Below are positions 8,362 through 17,145 of a stretch of DNA of 64,000 nucleotides, in pieces. The stretch is taken from positions 73,400,016 to 73,464,015 of the forward strand of contig CM058232.1 of NCBI GenBank assembly GCA_030180135.1, given 5' to 3'. Origin of the DNA: Orychophragmus violaceus. Lineage: Eukaryota; Streptophyta; Magnoliopsida; Brassicales; Brassicaceae. Each line of letters begins with the position of its first letter. Position 1 is the stretch's first letter. The position numbers and the translations under genes are program-made. Under the pieces are notes generated by a model. It was not told the DNA's origin and searched no databases. It worked only from the letters and a program-made list of their open reading frames with translations.

Positions 8362-11300
8362 AGGAATTGAAGAAGAAGACTTTTGAGACTTCTTCAACAG
8401 GTATTTTTGTTATAGAAGTTAATACAACTACTTCTGATAATACCTCATGGGTTATGGATACTGGTTGTGGGGCTCATATTTGTACTAATATGCAGGCACT
8501 CAGCAACAGTAGAAGGCTGAAGCAAGGACAAGTGGAGCTACGAGTTGGGAATGGAGCGAAAGTTCCAGCGCTAGCTGTAGGCACTTACTTGTTGTCTTTA
8601 CCTTCGGGATTGATTTTAGAACTCAATAATTGTTATTTTGTACCTGCTATAAGCAGAAATATTATTTCAATTTCTTTGTTGGATTTGGAAGGTTATGATT
8701 TTTCAGTTAAGAATAAATTATGTTCCTTCAATCGCAACAATTTGTTCTATGGTTCTGCCCCTCTTATGAATGGGCTTTACATACTCGATCAATCCGCGCC
8801 AATTTATAACATTAATACCAAACGGTTCAAACCTAATGAGGAGAACCGAACGTTTCTATGGCATTGTCGTTTAGGGCACATCAGCGAGAAACGCATCAAG
8901 AGGCTCCATTCGAATGGACTTCTTGGCTCATTTGACTTTGAGTCATGTGAGAAATGCGAATCCTGCATGATGGGCAAAATGACACGGGCCCCCTTTAATA
9001 AACCTAACGAGAGGGCCAGTGACGTATTGGGCCTGATACACACTGATGTGTGTGGCCCAATGTCCACAAATGCAAGAGGAAACTATCAGTACTTCATTAC
9101 CTTTACTGATGATTTCAGTAGGTATGGATATGTTTATTTGATGAAACATAAGTCTGAATCCTTTGAGAAGTTCAGAGAATTCCAAAATGAAGTACAGAAC
9201 CAACTTGGCAAAAGCATTAAGGCTCTTCGGTCCGACCGAGGAGGAGAATACTTAAGCCAAGAATTCAGTGATCATCTGAGAGAGTGTGGGATCGTATCCC
9301 AACTCACTCCTCCTGGAACACCTCAATGGAATGGTGTGTCTGAAAGGAGAAATCGGACCTTATTGGATATGGTTCGATCTATGATGAGTCACACAGACCT
9401 TCCAATATCCCTTTGGGGATATGCTCTGCTAACAGCAGTGTTCACTCTAAACAGAGCGCCATCGAAAGCAGTAGCAAAGACACCATATGAATTATGGACT
9501 GGAGAAGCTCCAGTGCTGTCTTATCTCAGAATTTGGGGTTGTGAAGCCTATGTCAAGAGATTGATCTCAGACAAGCTTACACCAAAATCTGACAAATGCT
9601 ACTTCATTGGTTATCCACGGGAAACCAAGGCTTATTACTTCTATCTACGTTCCGAGAACAAGATCTTTGTTGCCCGGGATTGTAACTTTCTTGAGAGGGA
9701 GTTTCTCTCTAAGAAAGACAGTGGGAGTAAGGTACTGCTTGAAGAAATTCAAGATGAACAGGATACTGCTCAACCTAATGAGGAAGAGCAGCAGGAGGAC
9801 CTACAAGAAATTGTAGAGCCTGAACCTGTAGTACCTGAAGTTCGAAGATCCGGGAGGATCCGTCACGAACCCGAGAGATATCAAGGATTCCTCGTGACTG
9901 ACTGTCATGATCTTTTGATCATTGATGGTGATGAACCATCGAACTTCAATCAAGCCATGATGGGCCCAGATTCCTCTAAGTGGCGCAAGGCCACTGATTC
10001 CGAAATGGACTCCATGTCGGTCAACCAAGTGTTTTCGTTGGTTGACTTACCCGCTGGTGTAAAATCCATCGAGTGCAAATGGATCTTCAAGAAGAAGATT
10101 GACGTGGATGGAAATGTACAGATTTATAAAGCCAGGTTGGTGGCAAAAGGTTTCAGACAAGTTCACGGTGTGGATTACGATGAAACCTATTCACCAGTGG
10201 CTATGATGAAATCTATTCGGATTCTACTAGCAACTGCAGCTTTTCATGATTATGAAATTTGGCAGATGGACGTGAAAACCGCCTTCCTGAATGGTATTCT
10301 GGAAGAGGATGTGTATATGACACAACCTGACGGTTACATAGATCCAAAGAATGCTGGGAAAGTATGCAAGCTTCATAAATCCATTTATGGATTAAAGCAA
10401 GCATCGAGGAGCTGGAATCTTCGTTTTGATGAAGCGATCAAGCAATTTGACTTCATCAGAAACGAAGAAGAACAATGCGTGTATAAGAAATCTAGTGGGA
10501 GCAAGATTGTATTTCTTATTCTGTATGTCGATGACATACTGCTTCTCGGAAACGACGTTCCAATGCTGAAGTCCGTAAAGGACTGGTTTGGAAGTTGTTT
10601 TTCCATGAAAGACATGGGTGAAGCCGCATACGTTCTTGGAATCAGGATCTACCGGGATAGATCTAGAAGGCTGATAGGCTTGTGTCAAGATTCATACATT
10701 GACAAAGTCCTACAAAGATTCAGCATGAAGGATTCCAAGAAGGGCTTCACGCCGATGGTACATGGCACAACGCTAAGCAAGAAGCAGAGCCCTACGACGG
10801 CTGCTGAGCTTGAGCGCATGAAGAATATTCCTTATGCATCTGCAATAGGATCTGTCATGTATGCCATGATCTGTACTCGTCCTGATGTTGCTTATGCATT
10901 GAGCATGACGAGTAGATACCAGTCAAATCCAGGTGAAAACCATTGGATTGCCGTAAAGAATATCTTGAAGTATCTAAGACATACTAAGGATAAGTTCTTA
11001 GTGTACGGTGGAAGTGATGTGCTTAAAGTCAGTGGATTCACGGACGCAAGTTTCCAGACAGACCAAGATGATTTCCGGTCACAGTCCGGTTATATCTTTT
11101 GTCTGAATGGCGGTGCAATCAGTTGGAGAAGCTCCAAGCAAGACACCGTTGCAGATTCCACCACAGAAGCTGAATATATCGCCGCCTCAGAAGCTGCGAA
11201 GGAAGCTGTTTGGATACGAAAGTTCATTATTGAACTAGGTGTGATACCAGATGCGGCTGAGCCTCTGGCACTGTTTTGTGACAACAATGGTGCTATAGCT

Positions 11301-11507
11301 CAGGCAAAGGAACCAAGATCACACCAGAAATCCAAGCATGTTCTAAGAAGATTTCACTTGATACGTGACATCATTAATAGAAAGGAAGTCAAGATCAGCC
11401 GAGTTCAGACTGATGATAACGTCGCTGATCCGTTGACAAAGCCACTCCCAAGGCCTAAGCTCGAGTTTCTGACTAAAGCTGTAGGCATTAGAGACATAGA
11501 AATGTAA
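8343..11507 (+). CDS. pol: Copia-A Pol polyprotein (protease, integrase, RT, RNase H)
   Basis: An open frame that begins within gag (after a stop ending at 8342) and lies in the -1 frame, overlapping gag by 19 nt. Counting from 8367: the aspartic protease active site DTG is at residues 31-33 (WVMDTGCGAH), followed by a GAG-pre-integrase zinc motif (LWHCRLGHI...CEKCESC). The integrase catalytic triad is D227, D290 and E326 with 35 residues between the last two. Reverse transcriptase follows, with YKARLVAKGF and YVDD near residue 719, then RNase H (FTDASFQTD, STTEAEY) and the typical C-terminus DPLTKPLP. Order PR-INT-RT-RH defines Ty1/Copia. No internal stop or missing catalytic residue was found. 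There is no native ATG for pol, so expression needs frameshifting, splicing or repair of a 1-nt lesion. Confidence 0.92.
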   Translation, partial: EIQEGLKELKKKTFETSSTGIFVIEVNTTTSDNTSWVMDTGCGAHICTNMQALSNSRRLKQGQVELRVGNGAKVPALAVGTYLLSLPSGLILELNNCYFVPAISRNIISISLLDLEGYDFSVKNKLCSFNRNNLFYGSAPLMNGLYILDQSAPIYNINTKRFKPNEENRTFLWHCRLGHISEKRIKRLHSNGLLGSFDFESCEKCESCMMGKMTRAPFNKPNERASDVLGLIHTDVCGPMSTNARGNYQYFITFTDDFSRYGYVYLMKHKSESFEKFREFQNEVQNQLGKSIKALRSDRGGEYLSQEFSDHLRECGIVSQLTPPGTPQWNGVSERRNRTLLDMVRSMMSHTDLPISLWGYALLTAVFTLNRAPSKAVAKTPYELWTGEAPVLSYLRIWGCEAYVKRLISDKLTPKSDKCYFIGYPRETKAYYFYLRSENKIFVARDCNFLEREFLSKKDSGSKVLLEEIQDEQDTAQPNEEEQQEDLQEIVEPEPVVPEVRRSGRIRHEPERYQGFLVTDCHDLLIIDGDEPSNFNQAMMGPDSSKWRKATDSEMDSMSVNQVFSLVDLPAGVKSIECKWIFKKKIDVDGNVQIYKARLVAKGFRQVHGVDYDETYSPVAMMKSIRILLATAAFHDYEIWQMDVKTAFLNGILEEDVYMTQPDGYIDPKNAGKVCKLHKSIYGLKQASRSWNLRFDEAIKQFDFIRNEEEQCVYKKSSGSKIVFLILYVDDILLLGNDVPMLKSVKDWFGSCFSMKDMGEAAYVLGIRIYRDRSRRLIGLCQDSYIDKVLQRFSMKDSKKGFTPMVHGTTLSKKQSPTTAAELERMKNIPYASAIGSVMYAMICTRPDVAYALSMTSRYQSNPGENHWIAVKNILKYLRHTKDKFLVYGGSDVLKVSGFTDASFQTDQDDFRSQSGYIFCLNGGAISWRSSKQDTVADSTTEAEYIAASEAAKEAVWIRKFIIELGVIPDAAEPLALFCDNNGAIAQAKEPRSHQKSKHVLRRFHLIRDIINRKEVKISRVQTDDNVADPLTKPLPRPKLEFLTKAVGIRDIEM

Positions 11508-12358
11508 TCTAAATTTGAGTGGGAGTTTGAGGGCTTTTATTTAGTTATTTGATATGTTCTTGTAAAACATTCTTATGTTTAATGAAATTATTATTTCAAG
11601 ATTATTTTAACTGTGATGAAATAATCGTTCCAAAATGATATGAACCATTTTATAGGTCATCGAAGTAAATGACTTGATCTTGAGTCATCGAAGTCATTTA
11701 GCTTGATCATGAGACCCTATATTTGATAGATGTTTTATATCATCCCGTCCCTAGTCGAAGGTTGTTGAAATTGGAACACCAACAACCATGTGAGACTGGA
11801 TTGGTACGTGACTTATGACAAAGTCTCAGTGTGTCATAGATGCGCGGCATCAAAGTCAGTACATAGGTGTATGTTTGGGAACATACGACCGGACAAGACC
11901 CGCTTATAAGAACTCTTCAGGATATTTATATCTGTGTCATAAGAGATTCTTACTACGACTATAGAGTATAGTCCTTAGACCTGAGTTCGCATGCATGTGA
12001 CTGCACATGGACTGATGCACTTTGATCATTGTCTAACGCTATCGTTCTGCGATAGTTATAAGGACCTTGTTTGGGTACATTATGAAATGAATAGTTTACA
12101 GTGATGGAACAAGACGGAATTTGTCCCTCCAATATAAATGGAGTGAATATCTCTAGGCCAATCGGAGATTTGAATACTGGAAAATGCATGGCCATGCTCA
12201 AACGGACTTTCCCGAGTCGTTTGGATTGTCAGTATCAAATCAGAGTCCGATGAACAAGATTAGGCTTTATAAGGATGACACCAATCTTGCCTTATGACTA
12301 ATCGAGATATTGTGACAAAAGGATTATGAATACAGAGATTCCAGTACAAGTGGGAGAT
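11508..12358 (+). other. Copia-A 3' untranslated region and polypurine tract
   Basis: About 850 bp between the pol stop and the right LTR, non-coding. It ends in the purine tract next to 12359. A very similar sequence in reverse orientation occupies 30966-31800 of the chimeric element, showing common ancestry of their 3' ends. Confidence 0.7.
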
Positions 12359-13029
12359 TGTTGGAATTGTGTCCAGTAATCTCGGTACTGTCTCTAGAAA
12401 GTAAGAGTATGTCAATGATCAGACATAAGTCATATAATACTGGGGGTCATGATGGCTTGCTAGAGTCCGCTCATGATCTATAAGTCTTGGACTTATTGCC
12501 TTTATTATATGATCCCATATGGGTCACACGCCTAAGCTAACAGGAAAATGTGTAGGAACGGTTTAGCAGAAGTACGGTAAAAGTGCTAGGCATTTACTGT
12601 ATTTAGAGAGAATAAAACGGTTTAGGCACTGTGTGTCGATCGACACACAAGGTGTGTCGGTCGACACAGTGCGCGAATACCGTAGAGTTAATTGATGTTT
12701 GGGCCAAATGGCCCAAACGGAACCGGACAAGTTTTATAAGGTAAAACTCGAGTTTCTGGACAATTAACCCAAAGCCCCAGCCGAAAACTCTCTCTCTCTT
12801 TTGCGCCGAGCTCCTAGTGGTCTAGCAGCTGTTTCCTGTGATCGCGTGTGTGAACCTTTGGAGGATTCATCCCTCGGTGTTTCTCTGATCTCAGACATAC
12901 CATCAATTCCGCTGCAAACAGGTATAAGGTGAGATCATCATTTGTTTCTATTCTGAGAAGAACCTAGATCGCATGTTTAGGTTGATATGAATCTAAGAAT
13001 TGAATCAGGATCAACTAAACAATCCTTCA
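12359..13029 (+). repeat. Copia-A 3' LTR
   Basis: 671 bp, same length as the 5' LTR and with no difference found on reading through. It is preceded by a purine-rich tract CAAGTGGGAGA that would prime plus-strand synthesis, and followed by the target duplication CCTCG. Confidence 0.95.
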
Positions 13030-13373
13030 CCTCGTCTAGAAGATGGGTGGGCTCAACTCTCACTGCAGAAGCCCTGGCTGTAAAGGAAGGTTTGGGTCTA
13101 GCTGCATCTTCAGGTTTTCAGCAGTTACAAGTTTGCTCGGACTCAGAAGTCCTCATCACCGCCCTCTTTTTGGGGCAAGAGATTTCAGAAATTGCAGGCA
13201 TTTTAGTTGATATTAGAAGCTTTGCTTTGTCTTTCTCTCTACTATCTTTCCATTTTATTCCTCGTTTAGAAAACACTATTTGCGATCGTTTAGCAAAGGA
13301 AGCTTTGTCTTCCCTCTCGTTTGTAACCGAAACAGTTTAATTTATGAATGAATCAGTCTTGACCAAAAAAAAA
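13030..13373 (+). pseudogene. LINE RNase H remainder and poly-A tail
   Basis: This resumes the LINE after the Copia-A right LTR, starting with the duplicated CCTCG (13030-13034). It encodes the rest of the RNase H fold: LTAEALAVKEGLGLA, then QVCSDSEVLI with the catalytic Asp, and NTICDRLAKEAL near the end. The stop is at 13338-13340, about 30 nt before the poly-A. Joined to 4421-5212 it would complete the LINE C-terminus, so the Copia insertion is clean. Confidence 0.85.
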
Positions 13374-13529
13374 AAGACCATGTGCATTAGTGAACCCCTT
13401 CTTAGAGGTTCTTAAGTATATTTTATTATTAATTTTTTTTTTTGCAGCAGGAAAAAAAAACAAAAATAAAAAAAATAGAGTCAATCATGGGTCGCCACGT
13501 CGCATGAACAGTGACGAACCCGGCTCTTA

Positions 13530-13769
13530 GAGCATATACAATGGTGTTACCCATCATGAGGTTCTTAAAAAAAAATTATTAATTTTTTTTTTTTTGTACA
13601 GATGAAAAAAAAATGACCAATCCCGACTTGGCACGTCACGTGAACAGTGAAGAGCCGGGTTCTTAAAGTCTCTTAGCTAAGAAACTTTGGGGGGGGGGGG
13701 GAGAGGGTTTCTTATATTTGCCTAGAAAACTACGTTAAAAAACCCTTAACAAACCCGTTGAACGTGGTC
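13530..13769 (+). mobile_element. MITE2, Harbinger-like, nested in MITE1
   Basis: 240 bp between TTA at 13527-13529 and TTA at 13770-13772. Ends are GAGCATATACAATGG and, reversed, GACCACGTTCAACGG, an imperfect inverted repeat related to those of the neighbouring MITEs. There is no coding capacity. It includes a poly-G run near 13690. Mobilisation would require a PIF/Harbinger transposase from elsewhere. Confidence 0.65.
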
Positions 13770-13893
13770 TTAAAAACTCTTAATTAAGAGATGGTTCTTA
13801 ACTATTCAATTAAAATATTTTTATTTTATTTTACTGTTTCTAAAAATTTGTGCCAAAATCCCTTTAAGAAGTCTCCTAATGCACATGCTCTAA

Positions 13894-14150
13894 GACCATG
13901 TCCATCCGTGTTATCGCCTAAGTTTCTTAACTATTCATCTTTTTTTTTTTTTAATCTGTCAAAAAAAAAAAAAAATTAAAAAAAAAAAGTTGACCAATAA
14001 GAATGCGCCACGTAGCGTGAACAGTGTAAGGATCGATCCTTAGATAAGGATTTTAAGAGACAGTTTCTTAACTATTCATGTGGGCCCCACGTGGGACCCA
14101 CGTGAATAGTTAAGAAACTCACCCTTAAGAACCCCTCAATGTATGTGCTC
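13894..14150 (+). mobile_element. MITE3, Harbinger-like, abutting MITE1
   Basis: 257 bp between TAA (13891-13893, shared with MITE1) and TAA (14151-14153). Termini are GACCATGTCCATCC and, reversed, GAGCACATACATTG. A strong palindromic block near 14068-14117 (TTAACTATTCA, GTGGGCCCCAC, and their inverse) can fold into a long hairpin. Non-coding. Confidence 0.65.
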
Positions 14151-14153
14151 TAA

Positions 14154-14626
14154 GGTCTAGCTACTATGCCCAATGTTTCTCACGGCGCAAATACAATCGA
14201 TTTCGTTACCTTTTTTTTTTTTTAATCTTGGAGTATAATTTAGCGGTAGAGCTAAATTAAATGACAACAACATGTTTCTTGTACCAAATAGTGTTCCCAC
14301 AATCATCTGCAAATCGAACCTGAGACAGACATCGGCGACTACCTTGGACACTTTTCAAAATGCTATGTCATGATTCATGCACCATATGGTGTTCTAACAA
14401 TTTTCTTAAAAAGAGGTTTTTCACAATGGTAAGACAAGTCTTTCAAAAGTAAACTAATACTGACATCTTAGGTGTCAATTCTGTCACTATCCTCACTTTG
14501 ACTTGGTCCTTAGGCCCTTCACCATTTCCACCTCATCTCTACGGTAGTCTCTCTGTTTAAATCACTTCCTCTCCTCTCCTCTCCTCAACACAAACCAAGC
14601 CACAAAGAAAATAGATCAAACCAATC
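14154..14626 (+). promoter_or_regulatory. Upstream region of ectodomain gene 1
   Basis: Contains poly-T and no open frame on the plus strand. From about 14500 the sequence (GTTTAAATCACTTCCTC, then a CT-rich run and CAACACA) is repeated closely upstream of ectodomain exon 2 (15600-15763). A promoter segment was therefore duplicated together with the exon. The transcript start is not identified. Confidence 0.45.
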
Positions 14627-15332
14627 ATGTTTTATCTCCGCACTTCATTTCTGGTCTTGTTGATTATCTTCTTCTTCTTCTTTCACACTCTTCATTGTGC
14701 TTCAAGTAAACAGGAACTTGGATTGTGTGAGACTACTCTGTTTCAGTGTGGGAATATCACCGTCGGTTTCCCCTTCTGGGGCGGGAATCGTGACAAACTT
14801 TGCGGTCATCCATTGCTGGAGCTTCATTGCAATAATAGCATCACTTCTTTTTCCATCTCAGATCAAGATTTCAATGTTCTACAAATAAACCAAACATCAA
14901 ACACTCTGAGACTTGCCAGAACGGACCATATGGGTTCTTTTTGCTCCTCTAACTTCACCAGCACAGCCATGCCTCCAGCAATATTCAAGCTTTCCCCAAC
15001 CTACAAGAGCGTCACTGTAGTCTACAACTGCAACCCTTTTCGTTTCCAACTTTCGAGATTTAAATGTCCTCAGATAGGTATGTTCTTTGTGTCAGAAACC
15101 CCTGAAAGTCACAAATTCTGCCTTGCCAGTTTCACCGCAAACGTTCCTAGGAGTTTCGTTTCAGAAAAGAAAGAGTTGGCCGATTTGGAAACTGTTTTAA
15201 GGAAAGGATTTGAGGTGAAGTTGAAGATCGATAATAACCCTTGTCACAAATGTTCATCCTCTCATGAATTCTGTGGACTCAGCGAAGGTTTGCCACTAGG
15301 AGTTAAATGCGCTCCACCCCATCCACCAGCTG
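14627..15332 (+). CDS. WAK/LRK10L-type receptor ectodomain exon 1
   Basis: 235 codons plus one base from the ATG to a GTAAGT donor at 15333. It starts with a hydrophobic signal peptide (LVLLIIFFFFF) and continues as a cysteine-rich GUB_WAK_bind galacturonan-binding domain (FQCGNITVGFPFWGG, CGHPLLELHC, LRLARTD). It then has the WAK-associated C-terminal region (LETVLRKGFEVKLK, CHKCSSSHEFCG). Proteins of this type sit at the cell surface and sense cell-wall carbohydrate. No kinase exon follows directly; the next coding unit is another ectodomain. The donor is phase 1, like those at 16488 and 19156, so it could splice to the shared kinase. The last part (PLGVKCAPPHPPA) differs from the usual Cys-rich ending and may be decaying. 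Confidence 0.75.
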
Positions 15333-15763
15333 GTAAGTTTCTTATGCATCACTATCTTTCTTAACAACTTATGCTAAAAGTAGAGGCTAAGCCTAAGATA
15401 TTATACTGAGTTTTTAACCCTCTACTCTGTTAATTTCAACACTTTTAGACATAACTTACTAGTTTCCCCATAATTATCGGCAGTTCGAACCTGAGACAAG
15501 TGTTTTAATAGAGTCTTTCACAATGGTAAGAGAAGTCTTTCGAAGTTTTAGCGTAGAGAAAAGAGTAAACAAAGAATGAAAAGTCTTTTCCCAAGTCTCC
15601 GTTTCTGTCACTATCCCTCTTGACTTAGTCCTCTGTCCCTTCACTCTTTCCACCTAATCTTTATGCTTATCTCTCTCTCTATATTTGTTTAAATCACTTC
15701 CTCTGCTCATCTCAACACAATTAAAACCCAAAAGACACACTGTTCATAGATCTCAATCAAATC
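15333..15763 (+). promoter_or_regulatory. Intron or promoter between ectodomains 1 and 2
   Basis: Starts with a good splice donor (GTAAGTTTC) and ends with a CT-rich leader and ATG context resembling the region before 14627. It may act as an intron for transcripts from the first exon and as the promoter for the second. No coding sequence was seen. Confidence 0.4.
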
Positions 15764-16487
15764 ATGTACTGTCTCCCCAGTTCTTGTCTTGTCTTTTTCT
15801 TCCTCTTCTCCTTATTCCACCATATTTCTTGTGCTTCAACTAAAAAAGAACTTGGGTGGTGTCAGGCTCTGTTCGAGTGTGGGAACATCACCGCTGGTTT
15901 CCCCTTCTCGGGTGGGAGTCGTCCCCATTTTTGCGGTCACCCATTTCTGGAGCTTCACTGCTTCAAAAACAAGACATCTATAATCATCTCAAACCATCTG
16001 TACGATGTTCTCCATATAGATCAAACATCTAAGACTCTTAGACTTGCCAAAGCAGAGCTTCGAGTTCCTTTTTGCACGGCTACATACACAGAAGCAACCT
16101 TGCCTCCGGAAATCTTTGAGCTTTCACCAACCTCCCAGAGCCTCAATGTTTTCTACCTCTGCGACCGTAAGCTTCGTTACAGATCGAGTTATACATGTCC
16201 TGGTAGAGGTCCTATCTCAGTGTCTCAAACTCTTGATTATCGCAATTCCTGTGGAGACAGTTTCACAATTAACGTTCCTAAGAGCTTCGTTCCAGAAGAG
16301 AAAGAGTTAAATTTGACACATTTGGAAAGCGCTTTAAGAGAAGGGTTTGAGGTGAAGGAGAAGATTGATCAGAAAACATGTCAAGAATGTTTATCCTCTC
16401 ATGGAATCTGCGCCTTCAAAAATACCACACAGATCTGCTGCAAGAATGATTCATCAACAGGATGCAATATACTCCATCTACCTCATG
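15764..16487 (+). CDS. WAK/LRK10L-type receptor ectodomain exon 2
   Basis: 241 codons plus one base, ending at GTAAGT (16488). It is a close paralogue of the first exon. It has a signal peptide (CLVFFFLFSLF), galacturonan-binding module (FECGNITAGFPFSGG, CGHPFLELHC, LRLAKAEL), conserved NVPKSFVPEEKEL and LESALREGFEVK, and the WAK-associated region with CQECLSSHGIC and CCKN. The frame is intact up to the donor. From memory, the Arabidopsis LRK10L-1 locus At1g66880 is predicted with more than one such module ahead of one kinase, which supports reading these exons as parts of one complex locus. It could also be a free-standing truncated gene producing a secreted ectodomain by reading into the intron (stop at 16516). 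Confidence 0.78.
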
Positions 16488-17118
16488 GTAAGTTTCTTAT
16501 ACATCATCATCGTTAACTGGAGTTGCAGTTTTACTAAGCCTAGTATCATTCCTCTTGATCTTAGATTTCTTTTTACAGGTTTTTTTTTTTTCATTCTGAA
16601 AACCCATTTTCTACTCTCTCTGCAACAATAATCGTTATCTAAGTGAACTCTGTGACCAATTTCTCATTCATTCTTGATAACTGAACCCGAACTAATCCCC
16701 AGAGCCGGTAGAAAGTAGGGTGTTATTGCCGTTTAAAGTGAACCACAACGATTTTCCTAGTTGGTGGATTCGATCCCTGGACACTGGGCCACACACTCTT
16801 AACTCCCTACCAATTAAGTCGCTATATTTTTTGTTCCCATCTTCCTTTGTTGATTTTCACACATTTAGACAAAGCTTTGTAGTGAGCTTAAAAGACGAGA
16901 TACAAAACATAACTGGTTTGAATCATCTAGTGACTAAATGATAAAATTGACAGTCAACTTTATCATTTAGTCACTATCTTTCATTTATATTCTTCTTCTA
17001 CATCAATCAGTTTCCGTAGTAAATGGTCTTTTTGCCTTATTTCACACTCCATTTCTCTGCAGTTTCTTTAGATTCTCTGAAACTGAAAAAAAACCAAATC
17101 AACAAAGACGGAAAGGGA
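16488..17118 (+). other. Intron-like region after ectodomain 2
   Basis: Begins with a GTAAGT donor. A/T-rich, with a perfect 18-bp inverted repeat at 16928-16976. No exon was recognised. Confidence 0.4.
16928..16976. repeat. Perfect 18-bp inverted repeat
   Basis: The arm TAGTGACTAAATGATAAA at 16928-16945 is matched exactly in reverse complement at 16959-16976, with a 13-bp spacer. It could form a hairpin in DNA or in intronic RNA. It resembles a tiny foldback element, but no target duplication was confirmed. Confidence 0.85.
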
Positions 17119-17145
17119 CTTTCGCTGGTCAAATTCTGTAAAAAA

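Larger units (their letters stand above)
5213..13029 (+). mobile_element. Copia-A: young full-length Ty1/Copia LTR retrotransposon
   Basis: 7817 bp on the plus strand with two 671-bp LTRs (TG...CA), a 5-bp target duplication CCTCG (5208-5212, 13030-13034), an initiator-Met-type primer binding site, gag, pol and a purine tract before the right LTR. The two LTRs look identical by eye, so insertion is very recent. Gag has a zinc knuckle. Pol has protease, integrase, reverse transcriptase and RNase H with catalytic residues visible and no internal stop. The one oddity is a -1 frame offset between gag and pol. It is the only potentially autonomous element in the window and the likely helper type for the chimeric copy at 30288-37748. 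Confidence 0.95.
1809..13373 (+). mobile_element. L1-type LINE, 5'-truncated, internally deleted, split by Copia-A
   Basis: Plus-strand non-LTR retrotransposon. It is flanked by a 12-bp target duplication AAGACCATGTGC (1797-1808 and 13374-13385) and ends in a poly-A run. It holds the C-terminal part of ORF1, an endonuclease/reverse-transcriptase ORF2 that loses its catalytic RT core at a deletion near 4420, a zinc-finger/RNase H tail, and then Copia-A inserted inside the RNase H region. The 5' end starts with a 23-bp sequence (1816-1838) that also occurs at 2363-2385 of the same LINE, a sign of aberrant 5'-end formation. The element is dead. Confidence 0.9.
1796..13893 (+). mobile_element. 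Harbinger/Tourist-like MITE, split by LINE insertion
   Basis: The MITE left end GACCATGTGC lies at 1799-1808 after a TAA at 1796-1798. It continues after the LINE at 13376 and ends in CTAATGCACATGCTC at 13890, followed by TAA at 13891-13893. The terminal inverted repeat is GA(C/G)CATGTGCATTAG. The 3-bp TAA target duplication is typical of PIF/Harbinger MITEs. The element without its insertions is roughly 0.3 kb, A/T-rich and has no transposase. It is the oldest layer of a nest: a LINE landed in its left terminus and MITE2 landed inside it. Confidence 0.7.

Noticed and set aside
9801..10688. Minus-strand frames within Copia-A pol
   Set aside because: Shadows of the intact pol frame with no recognisable protein features.
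13791..13979. 62-codon plus-strand frame
   Set aside because: Spans the junction of two MITEs and homopolymer runs, and has no protein-like composition.
14627..16516. Two complete secreted proteins with the stops at 15364 and 16516
   Set aside because: The reading past the GTAAGT donors (about 10 codons each) looks like intron sequence. Splicing is favoured, although intron retention remains possible.
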